22,889 nt of DNA from Pseudothermotoga sp. (GTDB lineage: Bacteria > Thermotogota > Thermotogae > Thermotogales > DSM-5069), in contig DOKY01000039.1 of the NCBI GenBank assembly GCA_003510135.1, positions 1 to 22,889 of the forward strand, in the 5' to 3' direction. Shown here in pieces: positions 1 through 6,791 of this stretch (position 1 is the first letter of the stretch; each line of letters opens with the position of its first letter). The notes below the pieces were generated by a model, which did no database searches, was not told the DNA's origin, and worked only from the letters and a program-made list of their open reading frames with translations. The position numbers were made by a program, and so were the translations under genes.

Positions 1-251
1 AGGAACATGTGACTCAAGAAAGTCAACCACTTGTTCGAATACAAGCTCAAACCCGTGCGGAGCTGCCACACCGTGGCCCACCTCGTCGACGTGAATCGCG
101 CCGGTACGAGTCCAAAATTGTACAGAAATTCTATCAGTTCTATCCGGGAGAGCGTCAGTTGATAGATGAACAGCGCAACGTTGATCGTGATCAAGGTGTA
201 GACCACGTAGGGTCTTCTTCTGCTCGGTATGGTGTCGTACAGAGGTATCAA
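1..251 (-). CDS. Rhomboid-family intramembrane serine protease (N-terminal part, runs off the window)
   Basis: A minus-strand reading frame opens at a TTG (251-249) and stays open for 83 codons to the window edge, so only the N-terminus is visible. It begins MIPLYDTIPSRRRPYVVY, then has a hydrophobic first membrane segment (about residues 17-35), and reaches a WLTFLSHMF motif. Rhomboids of the Thermotoga/Bacillus type share this plan: a short basic cytoplasmic N-terminus, TM1, then a W-x3-(S/T)-xMF segment just before the HGGWLH loop. The catalytic Ser and His lie beyond the edge, so activity cannot be judged. The gene follows mnmA by about 40 bp on the same strand, and a purine-rich GGAAGTGGTGG precedes the TTG. 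Family assignment is good from the N-terminus alone; the exact start is less sure. Confidence 0.72.
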   Translation of the reverse strand, partial: MIPLYDTIPSRRRPYVVYTLITINVALFIYQLTLSRIELIEFLYNFGLVPARFTSTRWATVWQLRTGLSLYSNKWLTFLSHMF

Positions 252-285
252 ACCACCACTTCCTTCTTCGCCTTCTTAGTATTAA

Positions 286-291
286 ATTCTA
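286..291 (-). promoter_or_regulatory. Possible extended -10 promoter for the rhomboid gene
   Basis: On the minus strand TGA-TAGAAT overlaps the mnmA stop codon, giving a TGn-TAGAAT extended -10 about 35 bp before the rhomboid TTG start. No good -35 is seen, so this may be an internal promoter or chance. Confidence 0.3.
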
Positions 292-1341
292 TCACAAAAC
301 TTCTTCAATAATTCCGCTACACAGCACGAGCTCACCGTCATAAAACACCGCTGCTTGACCCGGTGTGATCGCGAAGATGGGTTCTTGTGTTTCAACATGC
401 GCTTCGCTGCCGTTGTGTCTCACGAAGCATGGCACCTCCGGTGCGTTTTTTCTAACCTTTACACTCGCTGTGAACTGTTCGGGAAGGTCCTCCAGTAAGT
501 TGAGACGGCTCACCGAGAAGCTTTTTCGGTAAACATCTTCCTCTTTTCCAACGATTATTGCGTTCCTTCCTGGATCGATTCGTACCACGTACGTTCTCGA
601 TCCCAGTGAAATCCCAAGTTTCCTCTGCCCCACAGTGTAGCGTATCAAACCTTTGTGCCTGCCCAATTCCCTGCCATGAACATCATAGATCGGACCTTCA
701 CTGAATTCCACGTTGTGTTCTTTGAAGAAACGTTCCTGATCGCCGTCCGGGATGAAACACAGATCCTGAGATTCTTGCTTGGAATGAACATGGATGTGTG
801 CCCTGGCTGCAACCTGTCTCACCTGAGACTTGGTCTTATCACCGTTTGGAAAGATGATCCTGGCAAGTCTGTGTCTCTCGATTGAGGCCAAAAAGTAGGA
901 CTGATCCTTCTCTCTGTCCAGCGCTCTGTAAAGCTTACCTTCGACGATTCTCGCATAATGCCCGCTGGCGATCATGTCCGCACCATCGTTCAGAATGAGA
1001 TCCATCACGAAACCGAACTTGATCAACCTGTTGCACAGATAGCATGGATTGGGCGTTCTCCCGTTTTTGTATTCCTCCAGATAGTACTGGATCACGGTTC
1101 GGCGAAAGACGTCCTCCACGTGGATCACCTTCAGCGGCACAGAAAAGTGTTTCGCTATCAACTGCGCATCGAACGTGTCGGCAGGCGAGCAACACACTTT
1201 ATGTTTTATCTGTCTGGTGAGATAGAATTCGTCTGGCATGGTTTTCATGTGATAGGCGATCACTTCGTGGCCTGCTTCGAGCAAACTGTACAGTGCCACC
1301 GCACTGTCGACTCCACCACTCAACAGAACTCCGACTCTCAA
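292..1341 (-). CDS. mnmA: tRNA-specific 2-thiouridylase MnmA
   Basis: MnmA transfers sulfur to the wobble uridine (s2U34) of tRNA-Lys, -Glu and -Gln, using ATP to adenylate the base. Seen here: the PP-loop SGGVDS at residues 8-13; the first catalytic cysteine in PNPC (Cys100) with NPCYLCN following; SGHYAR; KDQSYFL; and the second catalytic cysteine in SQDLCFIPDGD (Cys195). The C-terminal third is the usual beta-barrel tRNA-binding region. I chose the TTG at 1341 (MRVGVLLSGGVDS, 349 aa) because GGGAGGAG lies 7 nt upstream and the family starts right at this strand; an upstream in-frame TTG at 1374 would add 11 unlike residues. The gene is divergent from kdgK and followed on its own strand by the rhomboid gene. 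All key residues are present, so it should be active. Confidence 0.95.
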   Translation of the reverse strand: MRVGVLLSGGVDSAVALYSLLEAGHEVIAYHMKTMPDEFYLTRQIKHKVCCSPADTFDAQLIAKHFSVPLKVIHVEDVFRRTVIQYYLEEYKNGRTPNPCYLCNRLIKFGFVMDLILNDGADMIASGHYARIVEGKLYRALDREKDQSYFLASIERHRLARIIFPNGDKTKSQVRQVAARAHIHVHSKQESQDLCFIPDGDQERFFKEHNVEFSEGPIYDVHGRELGRHKGLIRYTVGQRKLGISLGSRTYVVRIDPGRNAIIVGKEEDVYRKSFSVSRLNLLEDLPEQFTASVKVRKNAPEVPCFVRHNGSEAHVETQEPIFAITPGQAAVFYDGELVLCSGIIEEVL

Positions 1342-1417
1342 CGCTCGACTCCTCCCATTTTCATTGTACCTCAAGCCGCGATCTTGCCTGAGCGGCGCAA
1401 CGTGTGGTAAAATTTCC

Positions 1418-1446
1418 TTGACGTTGACCCAAGATTTCTCTTATTA
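1418..1446 (+). promoter_or_regulatory. Predicted sigma-A promoter of the kdgK-kdgR operon
   Basis: TTGACG (1418-1423), a 17-bp spacer and TTATTA (1441-1446), 25 bp before the kdgK start. The -35 is near consensus, the -10 is weaker. The -10 overlaps a perfect 13-bp palindrome. Confidence 0.5.
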
Positions 1447-1457
1447 ACCACTGGTTA
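1445..1457. promoter_or_regulatory. 13-bp palindrome, candidate operator for the adjacent IclR/KdgR repressor
   Basis: TAACCA-C-TGGTTA is a perfect inverted repeat with a one-base centre. It lies between the predicted -10 and the kdgK SD, where a bound repressor would block initiation. Assigning it to the IclR regulator encoded two genes along is inference. Confidence 0.4.
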
Positions 1458-1470
1458 TGGAGGTGCAACT

Positions 1471-2493
1471 ATGGCCAGAGTTGTTACGTTCGGAGAGATC
1501 ATGATGAGGCTCGCAACGCCGAATTTCTTGAGGTTTGTCCAGACGAGGAGTTTCGATGTCACCTATGCCGGGGCGGAAGCGAACGTGGCCGTCTCACTCG
1601 CAAACTTTGGTCTGGACGCATCATTTGTGACGAAACTTCCCAAGAACGAGTTCGGTATCGCGGTTCTGCGCTATCTCAGACAGTACAACGTTGATACGTC
1701 GCATGTAATCTTTGGAGAGGGAAGGCTGGGCGTCTATTTCCTCGAAACTGGCTATTCCCAGAGGCCTTCGAAAGTGATCTATGACAGGGCAAATTCCGTG
1801 TTCGCCCTTTCCAGACCCGAGGAGTACGACTGGGATCGGATCCTGAACAACGCCAGCTGGTTCCACTTCACCGGAATAACGCCGGCGCTCGGGGACAACC
1901 TAGTGCAGGCCTGTCTCGAAGCTTTGAAGAAGGCAAAAGAGAAGGGCATAACTGTTTCGTGCGATCTCAACTACAGGGCAAAGCTGTGGAGTCAGGAGAA
2001 GGCAAGACAGGTGATGTCCGAGCTTGTCAGATATGTGGACGTACTCTTTGCGAACGAGGAAGACGCAGAGAAAGTCTTCGGTATAAAGGCAGACGAGAGC
2101 AACGTTGTGGAGGGCAAGCTCAGCCTGAAAGGATACGAGCAGGTGTGTCGCAGGCTCAGGGAAAGGTTCGGTTTCAAAAAGGTGGCGATAAGCCTGCGGG
2201 AAAGCATCGTTGCCAATCTGAACGGTTGGTCTGGCGTGTTGCTCGACGGAGACGATTTTTACAGTGCCAGACAGTATACGGTTCACATCGTCGATAGAGT
2301 TGGCGCGGGAGATTCCTTCTCTGCGGGCATCATCTACGGCTTTCTGAGCGGTATGAAACCTCAAGAAACTCTGGAGTTTGCTGTTGCGGCTTCCTGCTTG
2401 AAACACACGATCGTGGGAGACTTCAACGAAGTCACCGTCGACGAGGTGAAGAGCTTGATGAAAGGTTCCGGAAGTGGAAGGGTTGTGAGGTGA
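1471..2493 (+). CDS. kdgK: 2-keto-3-deoxygluconate kinase (PfkB/ribokinase family)
   Basis: KdgK phosphorylates 2-keto-3-deoxygluconate (KDG) to KDPG, the step joining hexuronate and pectin breakdown to the Entner-Doudoroff aldolase. Seen here: the N-terminal substrate motif GEIMMRL, then YAGAEANVA (residues 32-40; many KDG kinases have GGAEAN), a central DLNYRAKLW stretch, and the C-terminal anion hole and catalytic base in DRVGAGD (residues 275-281, Asp281). At 340 aa it has the family length. The ATG at 1471 is preceded by GGAGGTG. The following gene encodes an IclR regulator resembling Thermotoga TM0065, which sits beside KDG kinase TM0067 in that genus; this supports KDG rather than ribose or fructose as substrate. 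No aldolase or uronate isomerase gene lies in the window, unlike the larger Thermotoga cluster. Confidence 0.9.
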   Translation: MARVVTFGEIMMRLATPNFLRFVQTRSFDVTYAGAEANVAVSLANFGLDASFVTKLPKNEFGIAVLRYLRQYNVDTSHVIFGEGRLGVYFLETGYSQRPSKVIYDRANSVFALSRPEEYDWDRILNNASWFHFTGITPALGDNLVQACLEALKKAKEKGITVSCDLNYRAKLWSQEKARQVMSELVRYVDVLFANEEDAEKVFGIKADESNVVEGKLSLKGYEQVCRRLRERFGFKKVAISLRESIVANLNGWSGVLLDGDDFYSARQYTVHIVDRVGAGDSFSAGIIYGFLSGMKPQETLEFAVAASCLKHTIVGDFNEVTVDEVKSLMKGSGSGRVVR

Positions 2494-2498
2494 AATTC

Positions 2499-3260
2499 AT
2501 GTCCATCTACTCGGTTGAGAGATCTTTGAAAGTCCTTGAGTACATCGCTTCGAAAAAGAACGGTGTCAGAGTTCGGGACGTTGCAGAATTTTTGAACGTA
2601 ACAGCACCAGCGGCGTTCAAGCACCTTGAAACACTTGTCAGGTGTGGCTACGCGTTCAAAGATCCATACACCCACAGATACTTCGCCTCCTACAAGCTGG
2701 CCGAGCTCGGGAGCATAGTCCTGAGGAACATAGAAGTGCGCGAGATAGCTCATCCACTCTTGATCGAACTGATGGAGAAGACCAGCATGACGGTCCATTT
2801 CGCCCTCAAAGATGGTTTCGAAGGTGTTTACATCGACAAGGTCGAGAGTGCGAGAACGATACCCACAGTTTCGAGGATAGGAATGAAGATGAGACTGTAC
2901 TCGACGGGTTTCGGCAAAGCCATTCTCGCATTCCTGAGTGAGGAAGAGTTCGAACAGTACCTGAAGAACGTGCCACTTAACAAATGTACACCGAACACGA
3001 TCACGGACCCAGAAAGACTCAAGCAAGAACTGGTTTTGGTGAGGGAAAGAGGGTACGCCATTGACAACGAGGAGAACGAATACGGAGTCAAGTGCGTTGG
3101 GGCACCGGTGTTCGACTACACCAACAGGGTCATTGGTGCCATCAGCGTCACAGGTGCGTCTGGTCTGCTGAACGAAGAGACCATTCCAAAAATCGCTCAC
3201 GAAGTGATGAACACAGCGAGAGAAATCTCCAAAAAGCTGGGGGCCATCATTGTTTCGTGA
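2499..3260 (+). CDS. kdgR: IclR-family transcriptional regulator, KdgR-like
   Basis: This is a two-domain IclR protein of 253 aa: an N-terminal winged helix-turn-helix (about residues 1-65, with VRVRDVAEFLNVT...AFKHLETL as the helix-turn-helix) and a C-terminal effector domain (about 80-250) with DGFEGVYIDKVE, the STGFGKAILAF segment and the CVGAPVFD strand. The effector domain closely resembles the Thermotoga TM0065 IclR protein as I remember it, which is linked to KDG genes. I chose ATG 2499 because GAGGTG stands 7 nt upstream; a GTG at 2490 overlapping the kdgK stop is an alternative adding three residues. The likely job is local repression of kdgK-kdgR relieved by a sugar acid such as KDG (inference). 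Its 3' end overlaps the convergent regulator gene by 14 bp. Confidence 0.85.
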   Translation: MSIYSVERSLKVLEYIASKKNGVRVRDVAEFLNVTAPAAFKHLETLVRCGYAFKDPYTHRYFASYKLAELGSIVLRNIEVREIAHPLLIELMEKTSMTVHFALKDGFEGVYIDKVESARTIPTVSRIGMKMRLYSTGFGKAILAFLSEEEFEQYLKNVPLNKCTPNTITDPERLKQELVLVRERGYAIDNEENEYGVKCVGAPVFDYTNRVIGAISVTGASGLLNEETIPKIAHEVMNTAREISKKLGAIIVS

Positions 3261-4179
3261 TACCGTATTTCTTGATCTTGTAGCAGAGTGTTTTGTAGTT
3301 CAAGCCGAGCGCTGAGGCCACCTTCTTGCGATTCCAGTTGTACTTCTCTAAGAAGAGCTTTATGGCTCTCTTTTCAACGCTCGTAACAAGCTTCTTCACG
3401 TACTCCGGCAATCTCAGGTCTCGCTCGGTGCGGCTCGGAATCGAATTCACGAAGTAACTGACCACGTCCAAGCCCGCGACGTACATGTGTACCACTTTGA
3501 CAAGTTCTTCCGTGTTTCCCGGCCAATCGTATTTCAGAAACAGGTCCATGATCTCTTCACTCGGGAACCTCAACGGTATATATTTGTGCCTCTGGTGTAT
3601 CGAAGAAAGAACCCAGTCCACCATGTAGGGAATATCGTTCTTACGCTCTCTCAAAGGGGGGATGCGAAGGTTGTGGAAACCTTCCACAGGAAGATCGCTG
3701 AAAACGATCTTTTTCGTCTTACCGTTCAGATTGACCTCGAAGATGCCCTCTTCGAGCTGCACGTACTTGCCCGCGGAGAAGTATTCGAGATACGCGAGCA
3801 GGTGCACCCCTCTTTCGGCCACGAAAGCGATCGCTTCTTCACAACCGTTTCGAAGTTTTTGAAGTTCCCTCAAGATCTCGTGCGCGGTCAAACCCTGTAG
3901 TTCAGCAAAGTTGTAAAGTACTTCATGCTTCTTCTTGAGCTCATCCAGTTCGAGTCTGCTCTCGAGATACCTGATGGCCATCGCGACACCGTCCATCGAA
4001 CTGACAAAGATCGTGGTGGGATTATCGAACTTCTTCGGTCCCATCACCACGTCCCAGAACTCTTCGAGCAGCTTCTTGTCGTAGTCATCTTCGCCGTAGA
4101 AGTCAACGAAGAGCCTCTCTTTGCTCGAGGAAAGTTCAACACTGCCGAGCACGTTCGAAGGCAGCAGGACCTTTATCAT
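3247..4179 (-). CDS. Degenerate NtrC-like (sigma-54 activator-derived) Fis-type regulator
   Basis: 310 aa. The C-terminal half keeps signatures of bacterial enhancer-binding proteins: LRIPPLRERKNDIP (171-184, matching the sensor/arginine region LRxPPLRERxxDI), YDWPGNTEEL (217-226, matching YxWPGNxREL) and a Fis-type helix-turn-helix (about 268-308, NRKKVASALGLNYKTLCYKI). The AAA+ core between about 100 and 170 is much shortened: I see no Walker A (GESGTGKE), no GAFTGA sigma-54 contact loop and no recognisable Walker B DE. ATP-driven sigma-54 activation is therefore unlikely; it probably works as an ordinary DNA-binding regulator. The first 95 residues match nothing I recognise and include a likely coiled stretch (about 72-95). 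It is last in the dppA-ptb operon, 2 bp after ptb; sigma-54 activators (BkdR type) control ptb operons in Firmicutes, so a domesticated relic is plausible. Confidence 0.8.
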   Translation of the reverse strand: MIKVLLPSNVLGSVELSSSKERLFVDFYGEDDYDKKLLEEFWDVVMGPKKFDNPTTIFVSSMDGVAMAIRYLESRLELDELKKKHEVLYNFAELQGLTAHEILRELQKLRNGCEEAIAFVAERGVHLLAYLEYFSAGKYVQLEEGIFEVNLNGKTKKIVFSDLPVEGFHNLRIPPLRERKNDIPYMVDWVLSSIHQRHKYIPLRFPSEEIMDLFLKYDWPGNTEELVKVVHMYVAGLDVVSYFVNSIPSRTERDLRLPEYVKKLVTSVEKRAIKLFLEKYNWNRKKVASALGLNYKTLCYKIKKYGITKQ

Positions 4180-4181
4180 AC

Positions 4182-5069
4182 CTATCCCTCGCTCGCGCTA
4201 CACGCCATGGCGATCGAGAGCAACTTGCTCTCCGAGGTGTCGGCCCTGGAAACCAGTACAACGGGTGCCTTCGCGCCGATCACCATACCCGCGATCCTCC
4301 CGTTCGCGAGATAGATAGCAGATTTCCCGAGGAAGTTGCCCGAATGAATGTCCGGCACGATCAGAAGGTCCGCACGGCCTGCAACCGGACTCTTCACTCC
4401 CTTCACTTCCGCAGCTCTCGAGCTCAAGGCGTTGTCCAGGCCCAGCGGTCCGTCCACGATGCAGTTCTTAATCTCACCTCGCTGATTCATTTTCGCAATT
4501 ATTGCAGCTTCAACTGTCTCCGGCATGGCAGGGTTCACCGTCTCGACGGCACAGATGAGAGCCACTCTGGGCAATTCGTAGCCCAGTTTGCGCAGGACCT
4601 CTACGGCGTTGCTGATGAGCTTCACCTTCTCCTCGATTGAAGGCCTTATAACAATACCTCCATCCGACACGAACACGACCCTGTCCAGTGCGGGCACCTC
4701 GATCGCCGCAAGGTGTGTCAGAAGTCCTGCGCCTCTCAATCCCCATTCTTTGTTGAGCACGGCCTTCAAAAGGGTTGACGTCTTCACAAGGCCCTTGACC
4801 AGAACATCTGCACGTTTAGAAGAAACGAGCTTCACACCTTTCTCGCTCGCATCGCTTTCATCGGAACTGTCTATGAGTTCCACATCAGCTGAATTTGCGT
4901 AGCTCTGTAATCTCTCCAACTTTCCCACGAGGAAGATACGATCCACCAGCCCTTCCGTTTTCGCCATCAAAGCCGCCTCGACCGCTTCTTCGTCCTCAGC
5001 CCCCACGACAACCAGGTTCTTCTTCCCCGCTCTTTTTGCCATCTGAATCAGTTCACCGAGAGACCTCAT
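4182..5069 (-). CDS. ptb: Phosphate butyryltransferase (phosphate acyltransferase family)
   Basis: Ptb exchanges CoA of (iso)butyryl-CoA or related acyl-CoAs for phosphate; a butyrate-type kinase then makes ATP. The 295-aa protein is a single PTA_PTB domain of typical length. Visible signatures are DGPLGLDNAL (206-215), close to the Ptb hallmark DGPxALDNA; PVAGRADLLIVPDIHSGN (228-245); and GAKAPVVLVSRADT (265-278), the acyl-phosphate/CoA region. The absence of extra N-terminal domains argues against long Pta. The ATG at 5069 has GAGGTCGTGA upstream and lies 3 bp after the dppA stop. No butyrate kinase gene is in the window, so the partner must be elsewhere or the enzyme serves another route. 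Substrate length (branched versus straight) cannot be read from the sequence. Confidence 0.88.
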   Translation of the reverse strand: MRSLGELIQMAKRAGKKNLVVVGAEDEEAVEAALMAKTEGLVDRIFLVGKLERLQSYANSADVELIDSSDESDASEKGVKLVSSKRADVLVKGLVKTSTLLKAVLNKEWGLRGAGLLTHLAAIEVPALDRVVFVSDGGIVIRPSIEEKVKLISNAVEVLRKLGYELPRVALICAVETVNPAMPETVEAAIIAKMNQRGEIKNCIVDGPLGLDNALSSRAAEVKGVKSPVAGRADLLIVPDIHSGNFLGKSAIYLANGRIAGMVIGAKAPVVLVSRADTSESKLLSIAMACSASEG

Positions 5070-5072
5070 ATT

Positions 5073-5915
5073 TCACGACCTCCAATCGCGGGCTGCCATC
5101 GCCACGTAGACTATTGCCATGATAGTGTTGAAGACCACAGGATAATCGTTGTGAACGAACCTCACGGTGCGACCGTCGATTCTCTCAACGCCAGGAATCA
5201 GCTCGGCCATGTCTGCATACACCGTCTCCTTCATTTCAACCTTCAGCTCCACAGGTGTGTCGAATCTGTACAGCACCAGCTCGTTCCTCGGGATCTTCAC
5301 AGCTTCCGCAGCCGCTCTTTTCATCTCCTCGAACAAACGTTTTTTTGGTCTCATGATCGCCGCGTAACGTCCAAGCCCCATCTTGGTATCCACAAAAAGC
5401 CATGTGCCGCGAAATTCCCTGTCCAGCTCCTCTTTGAGCGCGCCGTCCCCCACGACAAGACAGATGGGAACGTTGTAATGCGCGGCAAACCCGGCATTTA
5501 TGAGTGCCTCGTTCACCCTTTTGCCGTTAATCCAGACGTTGTGTATCAAAGAACTCGAATACGTGTGGTCCATGATTGCATTCTTAGCACCGATTCCAGC
5601 ATGATAACCCAGGAAGATGGCTCTATCGAATGTTGCGTCGAGACCGCTCATCATGTAGTCCTTTCTGATTGGACCGTGCACAAGACTCACGTTGTCGAAC
5701 TCTTCACATATCCTGTAAGGTATAGCCGTACCAGAACCGTGAGCGTCACAGATCAACACCTGATCAATTCTAACCCCCGACGAGAACAGTCCTTCGAGCA
5801 ACGCCCTCAAATGTTCTTGCAAAACTTCCGAAGCTTCCTTCTTACTGGTGTCGACCTCTCCCCACGTGGCGATACCCGCCAGACCTTCCATGTCAACTGA
5901 GATGTAGACCTTCAT
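5073..5915 (-). CDS. dppA: M55-family D-aminopeptidase DppA
   Basis: DppA-type peptidases are cytoplasmic decameric zinc enzymes that remove N-terminal D-amino acids from peptides. Seen here, numbered from the chosen start: SVDMEG with Asp8 and Glu10, DAHG with His59, GYHA with His105, DHT with His117 (the nucleophile position in Bacillus DppA) and Glu136 in VNEALINAGF. All metal and catalytic positions are thus retained and well spaced. At 280 aa the length is normal. ATG 5915 (MKVYISVDMEG) is preferred over the in-frame ATG at 5930, because the GGGAGGGA between them is the SD of the inner start. It is the first gene of a leftward operon with ptb and a regulator. D-residue peptide or cell-wall peptide recycling is the family role; the real substrate is unknown. 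Confidence 0.9.
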   Translation of the reverse strand: MKVYISVDMEGLAGIATWGEVDTSKKEASEVLQEHLRALLEGLFSSGVRIDQVLICDAHGSGTAIPYRICEEFDNVSLVHGPIRKDYMMSGLDATFDRAIFLGYHAGIGAKNAIMDHTYSSSLIHNVWINGKRVNEALINAGFAAHYNVPICLVVGDGALKEELDREFRGTWLFVDTKMGLGRYAAIMRPKKRLFEEMKRAAAEAVKIPRNELVLYRFDTPVELKVEMKETVYADMAELIPGVERIDGRTVRFVHNDYPVVFNTIMAIVYVAMAARDWRS

Positions 5916-5945
5916 ATGATCCCTCCCCATCGCTTACCTTTTCGA

Positions 5946-5951
5946 ATCATA
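5946..5951 (-). promoter_or_regulatory. Extended -10 element for the dppA-ptb-regulator operon
   Basis: The minus strand reads TGG-TATGAT about 31 bp before the dppA start, an extended -10 (TGn) hexamer. No clear -35 is seen, as is common for extended -10 promoters. It faces away from a similar element on the other strand. Confidence 0.42.
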
Positions 5952-5974
5952 CCACGAAGAGCGCTCGAAGATGG

Positions 5975-5980
5975 TATCAT
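5975..5980 (+). promoter_or_regulatory. Extended -10 element for the radical SAM-mutase operon
   Basis: The plus strand reads TGG-TATCAT. A start about 7 nt downstream would fall at or next to the GTG at 5988, so the first mRNA could be leaderless; there is no convincing SD before that GTG. Confidence 0.4.
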
Positions 5981-5987
5981 CTTTTTG

Positions 5988-6791
5988 GTGATCGAACTGG
6001 TATACGTCGATCCGAGTGGAACGATACCGATCTCGCTCACTGGAAAATTCTGTCGTATGAACTGTGCGCACTGTGGTGGGCACTACCTCAGTCACATGAA
6101 GACGTTGCAGGAGATGGATCGACTCGCAAAAGAAGGACACAGAAGCTTCTTGATAAGTGGAGGACTCGAGAAAGATTTTCTTGTGCCCTTCAAAAGGCAT
6201 TTGAATCAGTTGAGGCATCTTAAGGAAACATACGAACTTTCTTACAACTTCCACGTGGGTTTTCCGCAGTCACCTATTCAAGAACTGGAAGGCCTGGCCG
6301 ACGTTGTGAGTTTTGATTTTTTTGCAAACTCCGAAGTGATGGAGATCGTCTATGGATTCTCCGTAGAACCGGGGAAAATCCTGGACGCAGTCACAAGGAC
6401 GAAAGTCTTTGCAGTGCCGCACATAACAGTTGGAATTCTGGAAGGTCACATCTCACACGAGTACGAAGCTCTGAAGATGCTTTCAGAACTTTTCAACACC
6501 GTGGTCCTGAACGTGTTCGTACCGACCCCCGGAACAAGATTTTCTCAAGCACTTCCACCCGACCTCTCTCAGGTGAAAGAACTTTTCAGTTACGCTGCCG
6601 AGAACTTCGAAAACATAATACTCGGTTGCATGCAACCTCGCGGTGAGTACAGACGCTCACTGCAACAATCTGTGAAAGATTTTGTGAGCGTCATTGTGAA
6701 ACCAGCGTTCAAGGTCGATTTCGATTTCAAAGGTTGCTGCGCCCTTTGGTTGGCGAAATCCAGAGTGGAGGTGGTGAAGCATGTACGATAA
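5988..6791 (+). CDS. Radical SAM protein, COG1856-like (uncharacterised biotin-synthase homologue)
   Basis: A radical SAM CxxxCxxC motif is plain at Cys22, Cys26 and Cys29 (FCRMNCAHC), followed directly by GGHYLSHM, the sequence after the cluster site that I associate with COG1856 proteins. SAM-binding features include SGGLE and a later VPTPGTRFS strand. The C-terminus has conserved-looking cysteines: Cys214 in LGCMQPRGEYR and the pair Cys250-Cys251 in GCCALW, possible ligands for a second cluster (inference). The GTG at 5988 gives 267 aa; an ORF upstream to 5916 exists but its product (MIPPHRLPF...) is unlike the family and overlaps the divergent promoters. The 3' end overlaps the mutase gene by 11 bp, with the mutase SD inside this gene, so the two are translationally coupled. 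The reaction is unknown; a role in the mutase or cofactor pathway is only suggested by context. Confidence 0.75.
   Translation: MIELVYVDPSGTIPISLTGKFCRMNCAHCGGHYLSHMKTLQEMDRLAKEGHRSFLISGGLEKDFLVPFKRHLNQLRHLKETYELSYNFHVGFPQSPIQELEGLADVVSFDFFANSEVMEIVYGFSVEPGKILDAVTRTKVFAVPHITVGILEGHISHEYEALKMLSELFNTVVLNVFVPTPGTRFSQALPPDLSQVKELFSYAAENFENIILGCMQPRGEYRRSLQQSVKDFVSVIVKPAFKVDFDFKGCCALWLAKSRVEVVKHVR

Noticed and set aside
9..311. A 100-codon plus-strand ORF at the left edge
   Set aside because: It lies opposite the rhomboid N-terminus and its arginine-rich product resembles a shadow frame.
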